Part shown: positions 47,544-57,178 of the stretch, in pieces | Position numbering within the stretch: position 1 is the first letter of the stretch | Layout of the letters: the number at the start of each line of letters is the position of its first letter | Assembly (NCBI RefSeq): GCF_900215315.1 | Contig: NZ_OBEB01000004.1 | Location: 310,001-374,000, forward strand | Direction of reading: 5' to 3' | Length of the DNA: 64,000 nucleotides | Origin: Arsukibacterium tuosuense | GTDB lineage: Bacteria > Pseudomonadota > Gammaproteobacteria > Enterobacterales > Alteromonadaceae | Program-made: the position numbers and the translations under genes | The notes under the pieces: generated by a model | The model's database searches: none | Told to the model about the DNA's origin: nothing | Seen by the model: only the letters and a program-made list of their open reading frames with translations

Positions 47544-49094
47544 ATGAAAACCCCTGGGGTTTATATTGTAGAAAAAAATGCCTTTCCCAATTCGGTGATA
47601 GAAGTGGCAACGGCAGTGCCGGCTTTTATCGGCTATACCGAAAAGGCAATGCATGGCGCTAAATCACTGATTAATCGCCCGATGCGTATCAGCGCAATGG
47701 CAGAGTTTCAACATTACTTTGGTTTAGCACCAACACCACTATTTGGTTTGACTGAAGCGGCCGCAGCAGATGACAACACCGTTAGTGTTGCTGCTAAGTC
47801 TTATCAGCTCAGTCACGATAGCGGCAAGAACCTGCTGTATTACGCCATGATGCTGTTTTACCAGAACGGCGGAGGCCCTTGCTATATCGTATCGGTCGGC
47901 AGTTACACCGATGAGGTGACAGGCGAAAAATTAATGGCCGGTATTGATCTGCTGATTAAAGAGCAAGAGCCGACCATACTGGTGATCCCTGAAGCGGTGT
48001 TGCTGACCGAAGACGACTGCATTGCCGTACAGCAGGCAGCACTGGCGCACTGCGGCGGCAAGATGCGCAACCGGGTGGCCATTTTGGATATCTGGCAGGG
48101 CTATAAACCGCGCCAGCATCCGGCAGGCGATTGCATTGATAATTTCCGCGATAAGCTGGGCATTAACTACCTTGATTTTGCGACGGCCTATTATCCGTGG
48201 TTGAACACCAGCATAGTGCAGCAGCACGAGCTGAGCTATCAGAATCTGGCACCGGCTGAACTGCTGCAGCAACTGCTAAAACAAGAGCGTAACCTGCCTG
48301 ATGAACTACCTAAGCTGGATGACAACGCTTCTGCTGCTGATCAAGCCGCTCAGCTGAAATTGCAGCAGCAACTGGAGGCCATCGGCGAAATCAGTGCCGA
48401 TTGGAGCAAACTGGACAGTGCTGAGCGGGTCGCTAAGCAAATGCTGCTGCACAAAAGCTTAAAAGCTATCAGCCCATTGTATGGACAGTTACTTGGCCAG
48501 ATGAGGGCCATGATAAATTTATTGCCGCCGGCAGCGGCAATGGCCGGGATTTATACCATGGTAGATAACACCAGGGGCGTATGGAAAGCACCAGCCAATG
48601 TCAGTTTAAGTGCTGTGGTATCCCCTGCAGTAACTATCAGCCATGAAGAACAGGAAGATCTAAATGTCAGTACCCAGGGTAAATCGGTAAACGCTATTCG
48701 TAGCTTTGCCGGCGAAGGCACCCTGGTCTGGGGGGCTCGGACGCTGGATGGCAACAGCCCGGACTGGCGCTACATCAATGTACGGCGCACCATGATAATG
48801 CTGGAACAGTCCATCCGGCTGGGCACTAAAGCCTATGTGTTTGAAAACAACAATGCCAGTACCTGGGCCACCGTTAAAAACGTGATCGGTAATTTCCTTA
48901 GCGGGATCTGGCAGCGCGGCGGTTTAGCCGGCGCCTCGCCGGAAGATGCCTTCAGCGTCAGCGTGGGGCTGGGTGAAACCATGACCTCAAACGATATTCT
49001 CGAAGGCATTTTGCGGGTTAGGGTAATGGTGGCGCTGATCCGGCCGGCCGAGTTTATCGAAATTAGCTTCCAGCAGCAGATGCAGAAATCCTGA
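47544..49094 (+). CDS. Contractile tail sheath protein (isolated)
   Basis: The 516-residue protein matches phage/eCIS contractile sheath proteins: KTPGVYIVEKNAFPNSVIEV at the N-terminus, FYQNGGGPCYIVSVG in the middle and the C-terminal domain with DWRYINVRRTMIMLEQSIR and FVFENNN-type sequence (YVFENNNASTWATVKN). A helical insertion rich in Gln and Leu lies at about residues 240-330. Sheath proteins polymerise around the inner tube and contract to drive injection. Here no tube, baseplate, AAA+ ATPase or spike gene adjoins it on either side. GAGG precedes the ATG. It may be a remnant of a lost injection system or act with genes elsewhere. Confidence 0.92.
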   Translation: MKTPGVYIVEKNAFPNSVIEVATAVPAFIGYTEKAMHGAKSLINRPMRISAMAEFQHYFGLAPTPLFGLTEAAAADDNTVSVAAKSYQLSHDSGKNLLYYAMMLFYQNGGGPCYIVSVGSYTDEVTGEKLMAGIDLLIKEQEPTILVIPEAVLLTEDDCIAVQQAALAHCGGKMRNRVAILDIWQGYKPRQHPAGDCIDNFRDKLGINYLDFATAYYPWLNTSIVQQHELSYQNLAPAELLQQLLKQERNLPDELPKLDDNASAADQAAQLKLQQQLEAIGEISADWSKLDSAERVAKQMLLHKSLKAISPLYGQLLGQMRAMINLLPPAAAMAGIYTMVDNTRGVWKAPANVSLSAVVSPAVTISHEEQEDLNVSTQGKSVNAIRSFAGEGTLVWGARTLDGNSPDWRYINVRRTMIMLEQSIRLGTKAYVFENNNASTWATVKNVIGNFLSGIWQRGGLAGASPEDAFSVSVGLGETMTSNDILEGILRVRVMVALIRPAEFIEISFQQQMQKS

Positions 49095-49335
49095 TAAACC
49101 GCCTGATTTACCCAGATCCATTGCAGTCAGAATTGCCAACATCGCCATGATTTGTTTATTGCTTTCCATGCGACATTAATAGGATTAGCTTCGATCCCTT
49201 ATTCTCCGACCTCCTATTCCCAACGTTCAGTACCTTGGAAAGTAAATAAAAAACCAAAAATCGACGTTTTCTGTCATCTTACTGTCATCAACTATTCACA
49301 AGATATCTGCTTTGAAATTATAGGGATATTTTAGA

Positions 49336-52300
49336 ATGGTGTTATTGCGGTCGCTGGCAGTTGCCTTAAGTTTGTTACTTATTGGTTGTGGTGGTTCAAG
49401 TACCGAAAACAACAGTTCTACGTCTCCTCCTGAACCAGTCAGTTATACGCTTGCCGGCGAAGTGGTAAAAGGACCATGGCTGAATGCCAATATCCGGTTA
49501 TACGAGTTGAGCAGGACAGCCCCGGAATTTAAAGGCTCCCAGGTCGCAAGCACCCGCACGGGTAATGATGGCCGATTCAAAAATCTGAAAGTTGTGGCAC
49601 CAAAAGCTGAGTATTATTTGCTTGTCGCCAGCGTCGATACCGCGACGACGGAACTGGTGACTGAGCAGGTGCCCTATGCCAAATCAATGATGGCTATTGT
49701 TAGTCGTGCTCAGGTTGAGTCTAACAGCAAAGTTAATGTCACTCCGTTTTCGACTTTACTTACCCATATGGTAATAATTGATTTAGTGGATGACAGCGAT
49801 GCCATTGTCTCTTCGATAATGGCTGACGCTTTAGAAAATATTCTGGCCACAGTTGGGTTTAATCTGAACGAAACAGCTGACTTGCTTTCAGCGTCTCCGC
49901 TGATTACCGACAGTGCAACACTACAAAGTGATTTCCGCTTTCGCCAGGCAAGCGAGGCACTTGCGGTAATACTTTTCCATTTAACGGTTAATACTGAAAT
50001 CAATTTTGACGAGGCTCTTGCTGCGCTGGCTGAGGATATATCTGATGGCATTGTTGATAGCCAGAGAAATGGTGAACCCGTTGCCACGTTTGCTCAATTA
50101 CCTGATTTAGTCGCAAGATGGCAGGCTTTGGCTGTACGGCATTTATCTGTTCCCGGGACGTCATTACTAACAGACGATGGCAAAGATATTACGTTGGATC
50201 AACTGCCTCTCTTGCTGCACGCCGAAGCATCGGCGTCAGGCGGTTCTGTTATGCTGAGCGATATCAATACGGTTGCCTTTGAAAATCGGATAAAATCTTT
50301 TGGTCCTGACCTGGATAGTGATGGCTATCCGGATGTTGTCGATGATGATATTGATGGCGACGGCTATCTCAATGCAAATGATGCTTTCCCCAGAGATGCA
50401 ACGGAGTGGCTGGATACCGATGGTGATGGTCTTGGCAATAATGCGGATGCAGATGATGATAACGATGGCTACCCAGACAACGAGGATGCATTTCCACTGG
50501 ACCCGACTGAATGGCTGGATACTGACGGCGATGGCATTGGTAATAATGCTGATCCGGATGACGATAACGACGGCTATACAGATGCGCAAGACGCGTTTCC
50601 ATTAGACGCAACCGAGTGGCTGGATACCGACGGAGATGGTATCGGTAATAATGCCGATGCTGATGATGACAACGATGGCTACCCAGACAACGAGGATGCA
50701 TTTCCACTGGACCCGACTGAATGGCTGGATACTGACGGCGATGGCATTGGTAATAATGCTGATCCGGATGACGATAACGACGGCTATACAGATGCGCAAG
50801 ACGCGTTTCCATTAGACGCAACCGAGTGGCTGGATACCGACGGAGATGGTATTGGGAATAATGCCGATCCGGATGATGATAATGATGGCTACCCAGACAA
50901 CGAGGATGCGTTTCCTCTGGATGCCAGCGAATGGCTGGATACTGATGGTGATGGCATTGGTAACAATGCTGATCCGGATGATGATAGTGATGGCGTTGCT
51001 GATGTAGACGATCTTTTTCCGTTAGATCCCAGTGAATCTGCGGATTATGACAGTGATGGTATTGGTGATAACAGTGATCCCGACCGTGATAATGATGGGA
51101 TTCAGGATATTGAGGATGATGATTTAAATTCGCTGATTTATCGCGATCAGGTAATCAGTATCGATGTAGCGTTTCTGCAAAGTATTGCAGCCGTTGGCAT
51201 GTCAGTTAGCGAAGATGATGATCGTATAATCATCACCGGTGGAGAAGTACACCTACCACCAACAGCCGAGAATGCCTGGTATTTATTGCAAAAAACGCTG
51301 CAAGTTGGTTTAGATAATGAGGCCCATGCAACTTTACGGCTAAGCCCCGGTACACTTTTAGCGGTTCAAAATGCCAAAAGCTCTTTGGTCGTTAGCCGGG
51401 GGTCAAAAATTATCGCCTTTGGTTACCGTCAAAGCCCTATTACCCTGACATCTGTTGAAGATGTTGAAGGCCTTGAAGCAATGCCGGGTCAATGGGGTGG
51501 CTTAACAGTTCTTGGTAAAGCTAAAAACAATCGCTGTAGTCCGGACGATTTGTGCACGATTGTCGCGCCTGGTCTGCAAATCGATAATTATCATGGCGGC
51601 AATCAAGCTGACGACAACTCAGGCATCCTTGAATATCTTCGGATTAAAAATGCAGGTTCCTCCAATAATTTCACCAGCGATACCCATGCCGGATTGGGAC
51701 TATACAGTGTTGGTGCCAGTACTGTATTGAGCCATATTCATATTGATAGTGTTGCAGGTGATGGTTTGGCACTTGACGGTGGTAATGCGAAGTTAAAGCG
51801 GCTAATTGTGACTGGAGCAGCAGACGACAGCTTAGATTGGAGTTCTGGTTATACCGGGGACATGCAATTTGTATTGCTTCAGCACGCTGCAGACCACTCT
51901 AAAGCCAACAGAGCCATTGAAGCCGATAATGCATCATACGATGTTAATGCCATACCTGTGTCTAACCCGACGATTGCCAATCTAACGATAATTGGTAACA
52001 ATTTTGACGGGGATGATGACTCTGAGGGGATTTTTCTTCGCCATGGAAGCCGCGGTTATATCAGCAATGCTATTGTTACCGGGCCTTCAGGAATGGGGGA
52101 GTGTCTTGAAATAGACGGCAACACTGTTGAATCGGCCAATTCTGGATTCTTAACCATAACTCACACAGTGATGGCATGCGAAAATGGCGAAAACTTCAAA
52201 TCGCCGGCAAACTTTGACATTGAGTCATGGTTTTTGGCTCAAGCCGGCAATGCTGTCGAGTCTGAGCGCGATACGGTGCTAAACGGCTACTTTAGTTCCG

Positions 52301-52419
52301 TTAATGCCACGGCGATTGATTTATCAGTCGTTAATACGTTTTTTGAACAAACAGACTATATAGGGGCGGTAATTTCAGACGCAGACTGGACTGCCGACTG
52401 GTCACTGCTGGAAAAGTAA
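49336..52419 (+). CDS. Large lipoprotein with thrombospondin type 3 repeats
   Basis: The 1027-residue lipoprotein (lipobox LLLIGC) has an N-terminal region with a carboxypeptidase-regulatory-like fold (AGEVVKGPWLNANIRLYELS). Residues about 320-595 hold Asp-rich thrombospondin type 3 calcium-binding repeats (DTDGDGIGNNADPDDDNDGY; DAFPLDPTEWL). The last 430 residues have right-handed beta-helix character (GQWGGLTVLGKAKN; GILEYLRIKNAG; LSHIHIDSVAGDGLALDGGN). It is probably a calcium-stabilised surface protein. The repeat DNA includes near-identical 210-base units. A terminator follows. Confidence 0.85.
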   Translation: MVLLRSLAVALSLLLIGCGGSSTENNSSTSPPEPVSYTLAGEVVKGPWLNANIRLYELSRTAPEFKGSQVASTRTGNDGRFKNLKVVAPKAEYYLLVASVDTATTELVTEQVPYAKSMMAIVSRAQVESNSKVNVTPFSTLLTHMVIIDLVDDSDAIVSSIMADALENILATVGFNLNETADLLSASPLITDSATLQSDFRFRQASEALAVILFHLTVNTEINFDEALAALAEDISDGIVDSQRNGEPVATFAQLPDLVARWQALAVRHLSVPGTSLLTDDGKDITLDQLPLLLHAEASASGGSVMLSDINTVAFENRIKSFGPDLDSDGYPDVVDDDIDGDGYLNANDAFPRDATEWLDTDGDGLGNNADADDDNDGYPDNEDAFPLDPTEWLDTDGDGIGNNADPDDDNDGYTDAQDAFPLDATEWLDTDGDGIGNNADADDDNDGYPDNEDAFPLDPTEWLDTDGDGIGNNADPDDDNDGYTDAQDAFPLDATEWLDTDGDGIGNNADPDDDNDGYPDNEDAFPLDASEWLDTDGDGIGNNADPDDDSDGVADVDDLFPLDPSESADYDSDGIGDNSDPDRDNDGIQDIEDDDLNSLIYRDQVISIDVAFLQSIAAVGMSVSEDDDRIIITGGEVHLPPTAENAWYLLQKTLQVGLDNEAHATLRLSPGTLLAVQNAKSSLVVSRGSKIIAFGYRQSPITLTSVEDVEGLEAMPGQWGGLTVLGKAKNNRCSPDDLCTIVAPGLQIDNYHGGNQADDNSGILEYLRIKNAGSSNNFTSDTHAGLGLYSVGASTVLSHIHIDSVAGDGLALDGGNAKLKRLIVTGAADDSLDWSSGYTGDMQFVLLQHAADHSKANRAIEADNASYDVNAIPVSNPTIANLTIIGNNFDGDDDSEGIFLRHGSRGYISNAIVTGPSGMGECLEIDGNTVESANSGFLTITHTVMACENGENFKSPANFDIESWFLAQAGNAVESERDTVLNGYFSSVNATAIDLSVVNTFFEQTDYIGAVISDADWTADWSLLEK
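50461..50880 (+). repeat. Two near-identical 210-bp direct repeats in the thrombospondin-repeat gene
   Basis: The segment starting AACGATGGCTACCCAGACAA at 50461 recurs at 50671 with very few changes over about 210 bases (70 codons, two protein repeats). More diverged copies extend from about 50300 to 51120. The near-identity indicates recent duplication or gene conversion. Confidence 0.9.
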
Positions 52420-52434
52420 GTTTTGAAACTCTTG

Positions 52435-52465
52435 AAAAAGGCAACGCTTAATGTGTTGCTTTTTC
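52435..52465 (+). terminator. Rho-independent terminator after the thrombospondin-repeat gene
   Basis: GAAAAAGGCAAC (52434-52445) pairs with GTTGCTTTTTC (52455-52465), with one bulged base and a nine-base loop. Confidence 0.75.
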
Positions 52466-52542
52466 ATTTATTGAGCATGATCTCTTTCCTCCGATTGAGT
52501 CTTTCCAGTAATATCTGCGACCTTCGTTGATTGTGAATCCGG

Positions 52543-52683
52543 CTTGAGTTATACGGTAATTGTTACAACATACGCTATCAGACACGGCATACCCCAATTA
52601 CACCTATTGATTATCAGCCTGATGGGGAAAGCCGCAGCTTTAGCCGCACCAAAGTTGGCGCGCAGGTGTCGCTGGTTTTTTAA
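52543..52683 (+). pseudogene. C-terminal remnant of an outer-membrane protein
   Basis: A frame of 46 codons ends DYQPDGESRSFSRTKVGAQ then VSLVF and a TAA at 52681-52683. The strand-like pattern with a terminal Phe is typical of outer-membrane barrels, for example TonB-dependent receptors. Upstream the frame meets stops (near 52530), so only the end of the gene remains. A different frame in this stretch starting at TTG 52544 is less protein-like. Confidence 0.4.
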
Positions 52684-52875
52684 TTCAGGTTCAGGTAGGT
52701 CTTTATTTAGCCATCACAGACTTGTGAGGGGGGGCATTGCTTCTGGTTTTTCCCAGAAATTTCCGGTCGTGTCGATGGCTTAGAAATGACTATTTATGAG
52801 TAGCGTCAGGTAAATGAACCTCAGACAAGCGGAGATAAACTTTGCTCAGGCAGGCACTATAAATGGTTTTTTTCG

Positions 52876-54657
52876 CTATTCTCCAAAGACTTTGTAGCAA
52901 TTTTTACCAACCGATTTTGCCTGATACATTGCATGATCTGCTTGCTTGATCAGCTGCTCGGCTGTGTATTGCTGACCTTTAAACACGCTAACGCCAATAC
53001 TTGGTGTGCAAAAATGATAGTCGTTACCAAATTGATATGGGGTACCGAGTTCAGTAATAATTTTAGAAAGCACAGTGTTCAGCCATTCGTTATTCGGGTT
53101 GCTTTGTACCTTTGGCCCTTGTAATACCACGACAAACTCATCGCCACCAAAACGTGCTGCGGTATCTGACTCCCTGATGCAACTTACTAAACGTTCCGCT
53201 GTTTGCTTTAACAGCACATCGCCAGCTTGGTGGCCTTTACTATCATTCAGTGATTTGAAATTGTCCAGATCCAAAAAAATGACCGCAAACATCAGCTTGT
53301 CCCGCACTGCTGTTGCATACAGTTGATTTAGTCTGTCGAGCAATAATCTTCTGTTGGCTAACCCGGTCAAGCTGTCAAAGAAGGCTAAACGCCTGATTTC
53401 CGCCTCGGCTGTTTTAGCTTTGGTAATATCTCTGGCAATCTTGGAGGCACCAATAACTTTCCCGTGTTGGTTGCTAATCGGTGAAATGGTAACTGAGATG
53501 TCAATCAAAGTACCATTTTTGTGCAGTCGCTGAGTTTCAAAATGATCAACTTTCTCACCGTTGGCTATCCGTTTCAGTATCGCAGGTTCTTCGTGCAGAC
53601 GGTTCGGTGGAATGATTATAGTCATGGATTGACCAATCATTTCTTCTGCGGTGTAACCAAAAATTTTTTCCGCGCCCAGATTCCAACTAGCGACGATACT
53701 CTGCATGTTTTTACTGATGATCGCATCATCTGAAGACTCAATTATCGACTTGAAATGCTCCATGTTAAGCTCAGCCAGCTTGCGTTGTGTCTTGGCCAGC
53801 CAGCCAAGCACACTTTCAGAATTTGTATCTGTGACGTGAATAGGCGTGAGAAAATTACCTTTCCCCAATTCGTGTATCCTGTTTTGTAGTTCCCGCACCG
53901 AGCAACCTATGATCCGTTTAAGTTGCTGGCCTATTTTAATGATTAGCAGTAGCAGTAATCCACCTAGTACAAACAGACAAACAGTAACAAAAATAAGTCT
54001 CTGATTGGCCAAATTTACGGCTCGTTGAGTTCGTTCAATGATCATTTGTTCGGTTGCAATTATAGGTCGCATTATTTCGCTTTTCATCGACGTGAAGTAA
54101 TTATCTGCCAGCATAGCGAGTGCTTGTTCACGTTTTAGCGGATTTGTTGGTGTATCCTCTTCTACCAGCGAAATGGCCTTGTTTTCAACGGTAACCAACA
54201 TATCTGATTTTTGTTTGGACAGTTGCAGATTGGCCAGCTCAGCGTCGGTAATGCCTGCCTGGTGCATCAAGTCAAGTAGTGAAATGGCTTCGCCAGTTTC
54301 GGTAGTGGACGAACCAAATTGGTCAGTATCTAATGCTTTTAAGTCCCAATAAGCTAAGCTGTAATTTTTTGGCCGGGGCCTGATACCGTCTCTTATTTCA
54401 ACAACTGCTCTGAATTGCTCCTTGTATAACGGGTTTCCGGTAATAATATAAGTGCGGACAAGTCTGGCTAAATCGTTTGACGACTGACGAAGCTCTGCTG
54501 CCAGCCGAATAGATTGCTCGCGGTTTTCGATTGCAGCTTCATATCTGAGTTGCTCATATACCAACACAATAAAACTGAGCCCTAGTAAAAAGACAATTAC
54601 CAGCATTGAATATAGATACAACTTGAACGTTGAAGGTTGGTCTCGCCAGTTTTTCAT
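52876..54657 (-). CDS. Membrane sensor diguanylate cyclase (PAS-GGDEF)
   Basis: The 593-residue protein has an N-terminal helix (LYSMLVIVFLLGLSFIVLVY), a periplasmic helical sensor region (about 40-215), a second helix (FVTVCLFVLGGLLLLLIIKI) and a PAS domain (IIESSDDAIISKNMQSIVAS; GYTAEEMIGQSMTIIIPPNR). The GGDEF domain has an intact active site (RFGGDEFVVVLQG) and an inhibitory RxxD site (RESD) five residues before it. It should synthesise cyclic di-GMP with product inhibition. It is the last of three signalling genes read from right to left. Confidence 0.93.
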   Translation of the reverse strand: MKNWRDQPSTFKLYLYSMLVIVFLLGLSFIVLVYEQLRYEAAIENREQSIRLAAELRQSSNDLARLVRTYIITGNPLYKEQFRAVVEIRDGIRPRPKNYSLAYWDLKALDTDQFGSSTTETGEAISLLDLMHQAGITDAELANLQLSKQKSDMLVTVENKAISLVEEDTPTNPLKREQALAMLADNYFTSMKSEIMRPIIATEQMIIERTQRAVNLANQRLIFVTVCLFVLGGLLLLLIIKIGQQLKRIIGCSVRELQNRIHELGKGNFLTPIHVTDTNSESVLGWLAKTQRKLAELNMEHFKSIIESSDDAIISKNMQSIVASWNLGAEKIFGYTAEEMIGQSMTIIIPPNRLHEEPAILKRIANGEKVDHFETQRLHKNGTLIDISVTISPISNQHGKVIGASKIARDITKAKTAEAEIRRLAFFDSLTGLANRRLLLDRLNQLYATAVRDKLMFAVIFLDLDNFKSLNDSKGHQAGDVLLKQTAERLVSCIRESDTAARFGGDEFVVVLQGPKVQSNPNNEWLNTVLSKIITELGTPYQFGNDYHFCTPSIGVSVFKGQQYTAEQLIKQADHAMYQAKSVGKNCYKVFGE

Positions 54658-54763
54658 CCGATTACTTTCCCAGTATCTTATTGCCTGGTGATATGCAGAG
54701 ATTTAAAAAATACCGCAACAAAGTTGGCCGCCATAAGAAGCAACTGCTAATTAGCGAATTTTT

Positions 54764-57172
54764 TTAAAAGAGCACATCATCAATAAATTTGGGCCTGGCA
54801 AAGTAATAGCCTTGTCCCTTTTTGCAGCCGAGCTTACTTAGAATGTCCAGTTGCTGCTTTGTTTCCACCCCTTCAGCAATAACATCCAGATTAACAGCCT
54901 GGGCGATTGCTATTACGGCGGCAACTAACTTTTGACCTGTCTCATCGGTAATTTCATCAATAAAACTTTTATCAATTTTTAATGTATCAACGGCCAGTTT
55001 GCGGATATAACTTAATGACGAGTATCCGGTACCGAAATCATCAATTGAGATTTTAATGCCGCTTTGCCGCAGCCATTGCAGGTTTTTCTCAACTTGCGGA
55101 CTCATTTCCAGCAGGACACTTTCGGTTACCTCTAAATCAAGTAATTCCAGCGGCACATCTAGCTTGTTTGATAATGTAAAAATGTAATCTATCAGCGCGG
55201 CATCGCCAAAGTGGCAAGAGGTGATATTGACAGCGATGGGTAAGAGACGGATATCTTGGTCTATCGAACGCCGAATAGTTTGAAAAACAGTTTTTAAGAC
55301 GTAGCGGTCAACTTGTATTGCTAATGACATTTCTTCAGCAATTTTAATAAATTCAATGGGTGATACGCTGCCAAGAATGGGGTCTTGCCAGCGCAGTAGT
55401 GCTTCATAACCAATGGTTTGATTACTGAGTAAATCCACTTTAGGCTGTAAAAAAACTTGTAGTAAATTTTCGTCCAGTGCAACGCCCAAACGTTGCTCCA
55501 CGTCAAGCCGCCGCTGTAAAGACGAATGAAAATCCAGATCGTAAAAGGCCACGTTGTTTTGGCTTTGCTTAGCTTTGGGTAGCGCTGACTCAGCCTGGCG
55601 GATAACCGTACCGATATCAACAGCGTCGTCCGGGAACAAAGCGATGCCAATTTTAGCGTTGACTTTTATTTTGTGCTCACCAATAAAATAAGGCTGCTTA
55701 AGGCTGTCCAGTATGCTCTGCGCTAATTGTTTTGCTGCAGTTGACGTTGCAATTTCAACGGCCACAATGAATTCATCTGCACCAGGGCGACATAACAAAG
55801 CAGGCTGCGGCAGCGCTATTTTTAAGCGCTTTGCGGTTTCAACCAAGATCTTATCGCCAATGTTAAAGCCGAAGCGGTTGTTGATAAGATTGAGATGATT
55901 GTAATCGAGATAAAAAATGGCGTAGTGCTCTGCTGTCGTCCAATTATCAAATGATTGGGTAAATGCATCGATATTTAGCAGGCCGGTTAGGGCATCATGG
56001 TTCTTTAAAAATGTCGCCTGACGGATAGCTTCTTCTTTTTCAGAAATATCAATGCCAAATCCCTGAATTTCAGTTGAACCTGTATTGTCTTGAACCCGGG
56101 TAAACCACCACTCAATGTTAAACTTGCTACCTTTGCGAAGCATGACGCTCTTGAAATGGGTCTGCTGCATGGCTTCACTGTTGGCGACCTCGAGCAATAC
56201 TTGTTGCATCTCAATTTTGTCATCCGGTATAAAATTAATTAATTTCAGACCGAGCATTTCGTCTTCATTGCAGTTAAAAACGGTTTGAAAAGTTTGATTG
56301 GCGAAGGTGATGTTATAGTTGCTGTCCAACCTGCAGATAATCTGACCTTGGCACTCGACAATGCTTTTATAGCGCTGCTCGGCTGTGGCTAGCTGCAGCA
56401 GTGCATCCTGATAGCTGGTTAAGTCGTGACACACGCCGATATAAAAGTCGCCGTCTTCGGTAAGTGCTTTGCCAACAGACAACCGCATTGGAAAGATATC
56501 ACCATTTTTTTTCAAGCCGGACACGTCACGGCCAATGCCGATTATTTGCGCGGTACCACCCATGGCGTAGTTATGCAGGTAACCATCATGCGCCTCGCGG
56601 TAGGGCGACGGCATTAAAACCTTAATATTCTGGCCGATAACCTCTTCTTTCATGTAGCCAAACAGCCGTTCCGCCGCTTTATTAAAGCTGTCTATAATGC
56701 CGGTTTTATTAATCGTGATAATGCCGTCAACTGCGGCATCGAACAGCGCATTGTGCAAAGACTCTATTTGCAGTTTTTCTGACAGTTTTTTGCTGTAATC
56801 GGATAAATCGTGATAAATGCCAATGTAATACAGCGATTGTTTAATACGGGCCGGACAGGCAGACAAGTGCATTGGAAACTCAGTGCCATCGCTTTTTAAG
56901 CCGATAACATCCCGGCCACGACCAATAATCGATGCATTGCCAGTTTTTTGGTGATTATTCAGGTATGAGACGTATTCTGTGCGGAATGGCTCCGGCATCA
57001 GCATATTGACACTTTTGCCAATACATTCATTGGCCTTGCAGTTAAACAATACTTCGGCAGAACTGGAAAAATGTAGGATAATCCCGTTGTGGTCAATCAC
57101 GACGATCGCATCCGTGGCGGATGTCATCATTGCGCGATACAGCAGGCCTAAGTCTTCTGGCATTTCTTGCAT
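54764..57172 (-). CDS. PAS-PAS-PAS-GGDEF-EAL protein, probable cyclic di-GMP phosphodiesterase
   Basis: The 802-residue cytoplasmic protein has PAS domains at about residues 12-125, 138-250 and 265-380, a GGDEF domain at 385-545 and an EAL domain at 555-800. PAS2 contains YREAHDGYLHNYAMGG and IIGIGRDVSGL, matching the haem PAS of FixL; His195 aligns with the haem ligand and Arg215 with the distal Arg. The cyclase signature is GADEF (464-468), so cyclase activity is doubtful. The EAL domain keeps YEALLRW, EVTES, SIDDFGTGYSSL, KIDKSF, AEGVET and GQGYYFARP, so phosphodiesterase activity is likely. It starts six bases after the chemoreceptor gene ends. Confidence 0.93.
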   Translation of the reverse strand: MQEMPEDLGLLYRAMMTSATDAIVVIDHNGIILHFSSSAEVLFNCKANECIGKSVNMLMPEPFRTEYVSYLNNHQKTGNASIIGRGRDVIGLKSDGTEFPMHLSACPARIKQSLYYIGIYHDLSDYSKKLSEKLQIESLHNALFDAAVDGIITINKTGIIDSFNKAAERLFGYMKEEVIGQNIKVLMPSPYREAHDGYLHNYAMGGTAQIIGIGRDVSGLKKNGDIFPMRLSVGKALTEDGDFYIGVCHDLTSYQDALLQLATAEQRYKSIVECQGQIICRLDSNYNITFANQTFQTVFNCNEDEMLGLKLINFIPDDKIEMQQVLLEVANSEAMQQTHFKSVMLRKGSKFNIEWWFTRVQDNTGSTEIQGFGIDISEKEEAIRQATFLKNHDALTGLLNIDAFTQSFDNWTTAEHYAIFYLDYNHLNLINNRFGFNIGDKILVETAKRLKIALPQPALLCRPGADEFIVAVEIATSTAAKQLAQSILDSLKQPYFIGEHKIKVNAKIGIALFPDDAVDIGTVIRQAESALPKAKQSQNNVAFYDLDFHSSLQRRLDVEQRLGVALDENLLQVFLQPKVDLLSNQTIGYEALLRWQDPILGSVSPIEFIKIAEEMSLAIQVDRYVLKTVFQTIRRSIDQDIRLLPIAVNITSCHFGDAALIDYIFTLSNKLDVPLELLDLEVTESVLLEMSPQVEKNLQWLRQSGIKISIDDFGTGYSSLSYIRKLAVDTLKIDKSFIDEITDETGQKLVAAVIAIAQAVNLDVIAEGVETKQQLDILSKLGCKKGQGYYFARPKFIDDVLF

Positions 57173-57178
57173 AATTAA

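Noticed and set aside
48987-49169. Minus-strand frame starting MESNKQIMAMLAILTAMD
   Set aside because: It overlaps the conserved sheath C-terminus, has no clear ribosome binding site and its second half is only the reverse of sheath codons.
50236-50821. Several minus-strand frames with repeated sequence
   Set aside because: They are mirror images of the thrombospondin-repeat DNA; the tandem repeats keep all frames open.
52544-52783. Frame of 79 codons after the thrombospondin-repeat gene
   Set aside because: It starts at TTG and is less protein-like than the other frame in the same place, which ends like an outer-membrane protein.
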